A stretch of DNA of 64,000 nucleotides, taken from contig NZ_SJSM01000012.1 of assembly GCF_004331685.1 (NCBI RefSeq), positions 1 through 64,000 of the forward strand. Direction: 5' to 3'. Shown piece by piece: positions 58,735 to 64,000 of the stretch. Under the pieces are notes generated by a model that was not told the DNA's origin, did not search any database, and saw nothing but the letters and a program-made list of their open reading frames with translations. Origin of the DNA: Pedobacter hiemivivus. GTDB taxonomy: Bacteria > Bacteroidota > Bacteroidia > Sphingobacteriales > Sphingobacteriaceae. A program made the translations under genes and the position numbers. The first letter of the stretch is position 1. Every line of letters begins with the position of its first letter.

Positions 58735-59641
58735 GGCTGGTATTGTTTGGGATGAAACCTGGGACACCAGTCTTCACGACTCCATTAAATCTCTGCCTGG
58801 TCTGAATACGGTTGATTTCATCAAAAGCGTCTTCCGGCAGGGGAGATATGTCAAAATTTTCTCTTGCGCGTGCTGGAGTTTTGGGTGTAGTGAGCAAAGC
58901 TGTGCCACGTTGGATCGCCCAGGCTAATAGCACCTGTGCTGGTGTCTTTCCTACAGATGAGGCAATCTTCAAAATAACCGGATCTTCGAGCAGTCCGGGC
59001 CTTATTCCATGGCCCAATGGCGCGAAAGCCAAAAAAACAATCCCCTTCTCTTTGCAGAATTCCAGAAGTTCGGTTTCGGGCAGATATGGATGTGCTTCGA
59101 CCTGGACTACCGCTGGCTTGATTCTCGCTGATTCATAGAGTGGCAACAGTTCCTTCAAACTGATATCCGACAGGCCGATAGCCCGGCATTTGCCACTGTC
59201 CACCAGAGATTCCATCGCCTTCCAGGTATCGAGCAAAGTCACGCCTTTGTCGTAGATCACATTGCCTTTTTCGTCCCTAGGATCCTGATCTTCTCCCGCT
59301 TGAAACGCAAACGGAGTATGGATGAGGTACAGATCGATGTAGTCAAGCTGGAGTCTCTGCAGGCTCGCCTCGAATGCCGCTTCTACGCGTTCCGGACGAT
59401 GATTGGTACTCCACAACTTTGTGGTCACAAAGATTTCTTCGCGGGTAATGCCGCCAGCTGCAAGTCCAGACTGTAGTGCTTCGCCGACCTCTCGCTCGTT
59501 CCCGTATCGTTCGGCACAGTCGAAATGCCTAAATCCGGCTTCCAGCGCGTCCCTGGTTGCACTTATCGTTGTAGCTGCGTCGGGAATCAACGTTCCAAAC
59601 CCGAGGCTTGGCATACCACTGCTCATATTTGTTTGATTCAT
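58724..59641 (-). CDS. aldo/keto reductase, higher G+C than neighbours
   Basis: About 305 aa: an AKR with the full catalytic tetrad in HFDCAERYGNEREVG (Asp, Tyr), TTKLWS (Lys) and LYLIHTPFAF (His), plus the NADPH-binding end LLTTPKTPARARENFDIS. It reduces aldehydes or ketones. Base use is unlike its neighbours: hand counts over three 60-base stretches give 48-57% G+C, against 35% in a stretch of the 57 kb gene. This suggests recent transfer from a higher-G+C donor. Start at ATG 59641; the frame to 59683 adds non-conserved residues. The glycosylase gene overlaps its end. Confidence 0.88.
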   Translation of the reverse strand: MNQTNMSSGMPSLGFGTLIPDAATTISATRDALEAGFRHFDCAERYGNEREVGEALQSGLAAGGITREEIFVTTKLWSTNHRPERVEAAFEASLQRLQLDYIDLYLIHTPFAFQAGEDQDPRDEKGNVIYDKGVTLLDTWKAMESLVDSGKCRAIGLSDISLKELLPLYESARIKPAVVQVEAHPYLPETELLEFCKEKGIVFLAFAPLGHGIRPGLLEDPVILKIASSVGKTPAQVLLAWAIQRGTALLTTPKTPARARENFDISPLPEDAFDEINRIQTRQRFNGVVKTGVPGFIPNNTSHVN

Positions 59642-59683
59642 TTGTAGGCTATTTTTAATATTCTTAACAATGTCATATCTCAT

Positions 59684-59937
59684 ATGTTCTAAAATTTATA
59701 ATTGCCTAAATTTCCGATTAGGGAACAATTAAAAGTAGACAGAATTGCTTCAGTGTTGGTCGAAATAGCCTATGCATTCTCCCAACCAGATATTAATATA
59801 GAAAAAGGCAGATTTTATAGCGTTAACTGAAACAGTTAATAGTTATTTGTCTTATATTTAGGTGAATATGCTTGGGCTGGGGACATTTATTGCTTGAAAT
59901 AAGCATATATAAGATAAATTTATAACCATAACGAACC
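59684..59937. other. gap with one unrecognised short frame
   Basis: A TTG-initiated 42-codon frame (59702-59830, beginning PKFPIREQLKVDRIASVL) has protein-like composition but no known family, and may be a relic. TATGCTTG (about 59865) is one base from the -7 consensus and could be the promoter of the protease downstream. Nothing else is supported. Confidence 0.3.
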
Positions 59938-62562
59938 ATGAAAAAAAGCATTACTTTACTATCTCTCGTCCTGTTTTTAGCCAGTGGGGCTTTTGCCCAA
60001 AAGAAGAAAAAAGCATTATCGGCTGATTCCTTAAAGAAAGTTCAGGTAACTCCTCCTAAACCAGGTATTAAAGATAAGATCAAATCCAGTAAAAAAATTG
60101 ATGGTCTTTTTGCAATGTATAGAGATACTGTAACAGGTAGTCTTCAGATGTATGTTAAAAAAGGTCAGTTAGGCAAGGATTATATTTATCAGAGTTTTTC
60201 GATGGGCGGGCCAACTACCTTGTATCTTAATCAGAATATGATTAGGACTACTTGGTTATTTTATATTCAGAAATCTGATGATAAAATTGAGCTTCTTAAA
60301 AGAAATACAAATTTCTATTACGACCAGTCAAATCCTGTAAGTAAAGTTGCTAATGTTGACGTTTCGGATGCTGTTTTTTATAATGATAAAGTTGTCGCAC
60401 AAGATTCACTTGGTTATTTAATTTCTGTTGATGGTCTTTTTCTTGGAGATAAATTAGATCCGGTTAAGCCCGTTTTTCCGCCAACATTGCCTCCAGGTGC
60501 AATGTTTAATCTAGGGAACTTAAATACCGCAAAGTCGAAGTACCAAAAGATACGTTCATATCCAGGAAATACAGATGTAGTGGTAGAGCTTGCTTATGAC
60601 AACCCGGTACCTTTGAATGGTGGAGGAAAAGATATTACTGATGCCCGCTATGTAAGGGTTAAAATGCAGCATTCTTTTCTTGAAGTTCCTAAAAATGATT
60701 TCCGCCCACGTCGTGATGATCCAAGGGTAGGTTATTTTGGTGGAGAAGTAGATAACCTGACTTCTTTATCTCCAACACCATACAAAGACTTTATCAGTCG
60801 CTGGAATCTTAAAAAGAAAAATCCATCAGCAGCATTAAGTGAGCCGGTTGAACCGATTGTTTTCTGGATTGAAAATACTACTCCGCTAGCGTATCGCCCG
60901 ATTATAAAAGAAGCAGGTGAGAAATGGAATGAAGCATTTGAGAAGGCTGGTTTTAAAAATGCTGTGGTAATGAAAGAAATGTCTGATACCGCCAGCTGGG
61001 ATCCGGCTGATATCGCATACAATGTAATCCGTTGGGTCTCGTCAGCTTACCCTTCTTATGGCGCAATAGGTCCCAGTTTTTATAATCCTTTAACTGGTCA
61101 GATTTTAGGCGCTGATATTACTGTTGAGTGGCGTTCTGGAGCAGGTACAGTTGTTACCGACGATTTATTTAGTGCAGGTAATTCTTCATTAAAGTTACCT
61201 TGGGAAAATCCAATTGAAGCGGTTGCTGCAACGCCGAAACATTTACACGGTTTTGATAAGAATCATAGTGCTTCCTGTGCATTGGCTCAGGAGTTAAGTA
61301 TGCAGTATCAGGCTGGTTTAACAGCTATTGAAGCGCTTGATACTGACCTGCCAGAGGCAAAAAGAGTAGAGACCGTTCGAGAAATGCACAAACAGTTCTT
61401 GTACTACCTTATTATGCATGAAATGGGACATACACTAGGGCTTAATCATAATATGAAATCAAGCCAGATGCTAAGCCCTGCGCAAATGAATGATGTAGCA
61501 CTTACCCGTAAAATTGGGTTGCAAGGATCAGTAATGGATTATCCTGCAATAAATGTAAGCAGTGATCGGAGCAAGCAAGGTGATTATTATACCACCAAAG
61601 CTGGTCCTTATGATTTATGGGCAATTGAATATGGTTATACTCCATTTAGCGAGTTGGAAGAAGAAGCAGGATTAAATAAAATTCTAAGTCGTAGTACAGA
61701 TCCACAACTAGTTTTTGGTAATGATGCTGATGATATGCGTAGTCCTGGCGGAGGGATCGATCCAAGAGTAAATGTTAATGATCAAACAAACGATATGGTT
61801 GCTTATGGAGAAGACAGATTTAAGTTGGTAAATACAATGATGCCAAAGTTGAAATCTCGATTTAGTAAAACAGGCCAAAGTTACCAGGAGTTACGTCAGC
61901 GTTATATGCAGCTTAATGGTCAACGTTCAAGTATGGCTGCGGCAGTAAGCCGTTTTGTTGGTGGTGTGTATGTTGACAGAAGCTTTGTTGGACAAAAAAC
62001 AACAGTTGCTCCATTTACCCCAGTTCCGGTTGCTTATCAAAAAAAGGCAATGGCATTATTGGATAAATATGTGTTTGCACCTGATGCTTTTGATGCTGAC
62101 AGTCCCCTGTTCCCTTATCTTCAGATTCAAAGACGAGGATTTGGATTTTTTGGAACCAATGAGGATTTTAAACCTCAGAATACTTTTATGGGAATACAAT
62201 TGAGTACACTAGCTCAAATTCTACATCCAAATACTTTAACCAGAATAAACAATAGTGGACTTTATGGTAATACCTATTCAGTAGCTAGTGTAATGAGCGA
62301 TTTGGCAAACCATATTTTTGTAGCAGATCTTAAATCAAATGTGAACTTATTCCGCCAAAATCTGCAAACTGAATTTGTAAAAGCGTCAGCAAGTATTGTT
62401 TCTGCACCAGGAGGATATGATAATGCAAGTAAAGCAGCAGCGCTTTTTACATTGAAGAAGATAAAAACTCAGCTTGGAGCTGCAGTTTCAACAAATGAGC
62501 AAACAAAAGCTCATCGTACAAACCTGGTATTCTTAATTGATAAAGCTTTGGTAGTAAGATAG
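59938..62562 (+). CDS. large secreted zinc metalloprotease (DUF5117-type)
   Basis: The 874-aa protein has a signal peptide (about 1-21, ending GAFAQ) and belongs to the Bacteroidota zinc-dependent metalloproteases with DUF5117/DUF5118 regions. The metzincin-type site HEMGHTLGLNHN lies near residue 495 (HExxHxxGxxH, Glu catalytic). FRPRRDDPRVGYF and VDRIS-like barrel segments precede it, and a Met after the site (SVMDYPAINV) fits the Met-turn. It probably acts in the periplasm or outside the cell on peptides. It stands alone, with no sus genes beside it. The ATG at 59938 follows an A-rich leader typical for the phylum. Confidence 0.9.
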   Translation: MKKSITLLSLVLFLASGAFAQKKKKALSADSLKKVQVTPPKPGIKDKIKSSKKIDGLFAMYRDTVTGSLQMYVKKGQLGKDYIYQSFSMGGPTTLYLNQNMIRTTWLFYIQKSDDKIELLKRNTNFYYDQSNPVSKVANVDVSDAVFYNDKVVAQDSLGYLISVDGLFLGDKLDPVKPVFPPTLPPGAMFNLGNLNTAKSKYQKIRSYPGNTDVVVELAYDNPVPLNGGGKDITDARYVRVKMQHSFLEVPKNDFRPRRDDPRVGYFGGEVDNLTSLSPTPYKDFISRWNLKKKNPSAALSEPVEPIVFWIENTTPLAYRPIIKEAGEKWNEAFEKAGFKNAVVMKEMSDTASWDPADIAYNVIRWVSSAYPSYGAIGPSFYNPLTGQILGADITVEWRSGAGTVVTDDLFSAGNSSLKLPWENPIEAVAATPKHLHGFDKNHSASCALAQELSMQYQAGLTAIEALDTDLPEAKRVETVREMHKQFLYYLIMHEMGHTLGLNHNMKSSQMLSPAQMNDVALTRKIGLQGSVMDYPAINVSSDRSKQGDYYTTKAGPYDLWAIEYGYTPFSELEEEAGLNKILSRSTDPQLVFGNDADDMRSPGGGIDPRVNVNDQTNDMVAYGEDRFKLVNTMMPKLKSRFSKTGQSYQELRQRYMQLNGQRSSMAAAVSRFVGGVYVDRSFVGQKTTVAPFTPVPVAYQKKAMALLDKYVFAPDAFDADSPLFPYLQIQRRGFGFFGTNEDFKPQNTFMGIQLSTLAQILHPNTLTRINNSGLYGNTYSVASVMSDLANHIFVADLKSNVNLFRQNLQTEFVKASASIVSAPGGYDNASKAAALFTLKKIKTQLGAAVSTNEQTKAHRTNLVFLIDKALVVR

Positions 62563-62570
62563 ATATGAGG

Positions 62571-62603
62571 TGTCCCCAATAAGTGTCTAACTTTTTGGGG
62601 ACA
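62571..62603. terminator. hairpin after the protease gene, possibly an IS-end relic
   Basis: TGTCCCCAA and TTGGGGACA pair perfectly around 15 bases, 8 bases after the stop codon. It can serve as a terminator. The wording (GGTGTCCCC ... TTTTTGGGGACA) also resembles terminal repeats of IS3-like elements, so a solo IS end is an alternative. Confidence 0.45.
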
Positions 62604-62665
62604 TTGAAAAGTAGGAGCTTTTTATTTTTAGAATCGGGTAGATATATCCATTTTTGATTGCAGAA

Positions 62666-63016
62666 TTACAGGTGGCTGAGGATATTGATTAGTTTTCCAA
62701 AAGGATCCCTAACATAAAATCTCCTTACACCCCAAGGTTCGTCTACAGGGCCATATTCAATGTCAAAGCCTGCGTTGGTAAACTTTTCCCATGCTTCATT
62801 TACATCATCGACCTCAATGGAAAGGTCAGGGACAGCAGTGCCTGATCCGCCCTCACTTGCAAAACTAAGTTGCACAGTCATTAATTCGGACGATCCATAG
62901 GTACGAATCCAGCCATGATCCATCAATAGGTCAAGATTCAGAATATCTCTGTAGAAAACATCAGCGGCATTTAAATCGGGCGTAAAGACATCGCTTACAA
63001 TTCTTTTAACTTTCAT
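62666..63016 (-). CDS. VOC-family (glyoxalase/bleomycin-resistance-like) protein
   Basis: The 116-aa protein has one VOC module: KRIVSDVFTPDLNAADVFYR, DILNLDLLMDHGWIRTYGS, then DLSIEVDDVNEAWEKFTNAG and GPVDEPWGVRRFYVRDPFGK. The last part keeps the motif that brings a metal ligand in related enzymes. Substrate unknown. It is intact, unlike the VOC gene at 55.1-55.5 kb, and divergent from the gene at 63078. Confidence 0.88.
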   Translation of the reverse strand: MKVKRIVSDVFTPDLNAADVFYRDILNLDLLMDHGWIRTYGSSELMTVQLSFASEGGSGTAVPDLSIEVDDVNEAWEKFTNAGFDIEYGPVDEPWGVRRFYVRDPFGKLINILSHL

Positions 63017-63077
63017 GTCTAAAGATAAATAATTTAGTTTGGGTGGGTTCTATGGGTTTTACTAACTTCGCGAAACT

Positions 63078-63614
63078 ATGAAAGAAGAGATTAAATTATT
63101 CAGAAACACTAAAAAAACCAGAACATTATTGTTATCATCGTTAGGAGTTTGCATGCTGCTGGGCTTGGGAATATTATACAGCGTAGGCCTGTTTGATGGC
63201 GAATTAAAAATGAAACCGGCCATTTTTTCTGCGGCTGCATTCCTGATTATGCTCTTTTTAACTTTAAAGACCTTGCTTAGTTTGAAAGATAAATCTCCGT
63301 TAATAGAATTGAATGGACAAATGTTTGTTGGAAAAACAACTCCAATATCAAAAGCTTTTGGTCAGGTAGATTGGATAGATGTAAAGGATATCCAATTGCA
63401 AAAAACGGGAGGGGATACTCTGGTAGTGGTTACAGTTGGTAATACGGATAAATATGCTGGAAGGCTTTCCAAAATGTCATGGAATATGGTTTTTGATAAG
63501 TCATCAGAACAATTACAATTGATGTACTCTACTTCTGAAGTTGATATCGAACCGAAACCGCTTTTTGACTTATTTATATCCTTCTGGGAAGGCAGTTCTA
63601 AAAAGGCCTTATAA
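63078..63614 (+). CDS. STM3941-like membrane protein
   Basis: The 178-aa protein has two membrane helices (about 17-36 and 50-67) and a C-terminal soluble domain: FRNTKKTRTLLLSSLGVCML, SPLIELNGQMFVGKTTPISK, FGQVDWIDVKDIQLQKTGG. The arrangement (charged start, two helices, PH-like domain with an early GxxDW segment) matches the STM3941 family, of unknown function. No partner genes are obvious; the LacI-type gene ends 5 bases away on the other strand. Confidence 0.65.
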   Translation: MKEEIKLFRNTKKTRTLLLSSLGVCMLLGLGILYSVGLFDGELKMKPAIFSAAAFLIMLFLTLKTLLSLKDKSPLIELNGQMFVGKTTPISKAFGQVDWIDVKDIQLQKTGGDTLVVVTVGNTDKYAGRLSKMSWNMVFDKSSEQLQLMYSTSEVDIEPKPLFDLFISFWEGSSKKAL

Positions 63615-63619
63615 GAGTT

Positions 63620-64000
63620 CTATTCCCCAGTGGAGGCTCTATAGATGATTTCTGCATCCATTACAATTGTCTTACTTGGCGCTGTGCTGTCTTTAATTTT
63701 TTCTAAAATCAATCCTGCAGCAATTTCACCCATTTGAAGCAGTGGTTGCTCTACGCTAGTTAATTGTGGATGTACAATGGTTGCTAATTCAGTCCCTGAG
63801 AAACTCGCAATGGCTACTTTTTCAGGGATTTTGATGTGCTGCTCATGAAGGTAGTTCATTGCGCCGATGGCCAGTGTGTCGGTGAAGGCAAAAATACCAT
63901 CAAACGCTAACTTTTTGTCTAACAATTGCCGGGCAGCATTTCTTCCATCTTCAAACGTGGTACCTTCGGTTTTGATCACCAAATCTGGATCAAAAATGCC
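63620..64000 (-). CDS. LacI-family transcriptional regulator, C-terminal part
   Basis: The gene runs off the right edge: the frame is open to base 64000 and at least 126 codons are visible. They encode the end of a sugar-binding-type effector domain: EDGRNAARQLLDKKLAFDGI, FAFTDTLAIGAMNYLHEQ, IPEKVAIASFSGTELATIVH, PQLTSVEQPLLQMGEIAAGL. The HTH lies outside the window. It presumably controls a carbohydrate locus to the right. Confidence 0.85.
   Translation of the reverse strand, partial: GIFDPDLVIKTEGTTFEDGRNAARQLLDKKLAFDGIFAFTDTLAIGAMNYLHEQHIKIPEKVAIASFSGTELATIVHPQLTSVEQPLLQMGEIAAGLILEKIKDSTAPSKTIVMDAEIIYRASTGE

Overview
The window reads as chromosomal DNA of a Bacteroidota bacterium of the Sphingobacteriaceae, most like Pedobacter. 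The evidence is the low G+C, the near absence of Shine-Dalgarno sequences, Bacteroidota-type -7 elements (TAnnTTTG), and the families present: DUF6266, two-domain Usp, CheB-CheR-kinase fusions, DUF1343 and DUF5117-type metalloproteases. No rRNA, tRNA or CRISPR array was found. This is inference from sequence alone.

Layout. 1-1.7 kb is a gene graveyard: the end of an ISL3-type insertion sequence, a broken serine recombinase, a scrap of a His-Xaa-Ser radical-SAM protein (HxsC) and a scrap of an alpha/beta hydrolase. 1.8-11.6 kb holds signalling and envelope genes: an FHA-like remnant overlapping a Ser/Thr kinase, a CheB-CheR-PAS-kinase, CsbD, two tandem PqiA-like membrane proteins, a DUF421 protein with a zinc ribbon and a histidine kinase. 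11.7-19.2 kb is a four-gene lysine-catabolism operon with a divergent LysR regulator. Its proteins are saccharopine dehydrogenase, a DUF1338/HglS-type 2-oxoadipate dioxygenase, an ALDH7-type aminoadipate-semialdehyde dehydrogenase and a D-2-hydroxyglutarate dehydrogenase. Together they could carry saccharopine or aminoadipate semialdehyde to 2-oxoglutarate if an aminotransferase encoded elsewhere helps. 19.2-21.5 kb has small genes and an exonuclease III that has lost its N-terminus. 21.6-26.9 kb is amino-acid catabolism: Lrp, ornithine aminotransferase, arginase, kynureninase and tryptophan 2,3-dioxygenase.

27-40.7 kb looks like an oxygen-responsive island. A histidine kinase whose PAS domain keeps the heme His and both key Arg residues of FixL is coupled by a 4-bp overlap to a regulator that joins a receiver to an FNR-like DNA-binding domain. 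Perfect FNR-type palindromes (ATGAT-N4-ATCAT) lie before the YceI/porin/CoA-transferase operon, before the aldehyde dehydrogenase and before the hybrid-kinase/Usp operon. A near match lies before the second Usp operon. This compact FixL to receiver-FNR circuit is the strongest candidate for an under-described system here.

40.7-64 kb is mixed accessory chromosome: a DUF6266-methyltransferase fusion beside a hairpin/repeat cluster, a kinase, a K+ channel, decayed AraC and SDR genes, an exported acetolactate decarboxylase, an adenylate cyclase, and a Crp/Fnr regulator with two near-identical putative operators. Further right are NamZ-like, ATP-grasp, Mug and higher-G+C aldo/keto reductase genes, a large secreted zinc protease, and a LacI-type regulator running off the right edge. 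Several genes here are visibly broken (VOC frameshift, MFS tail, SDR/AraC junction), which points to ongoing gene decay.
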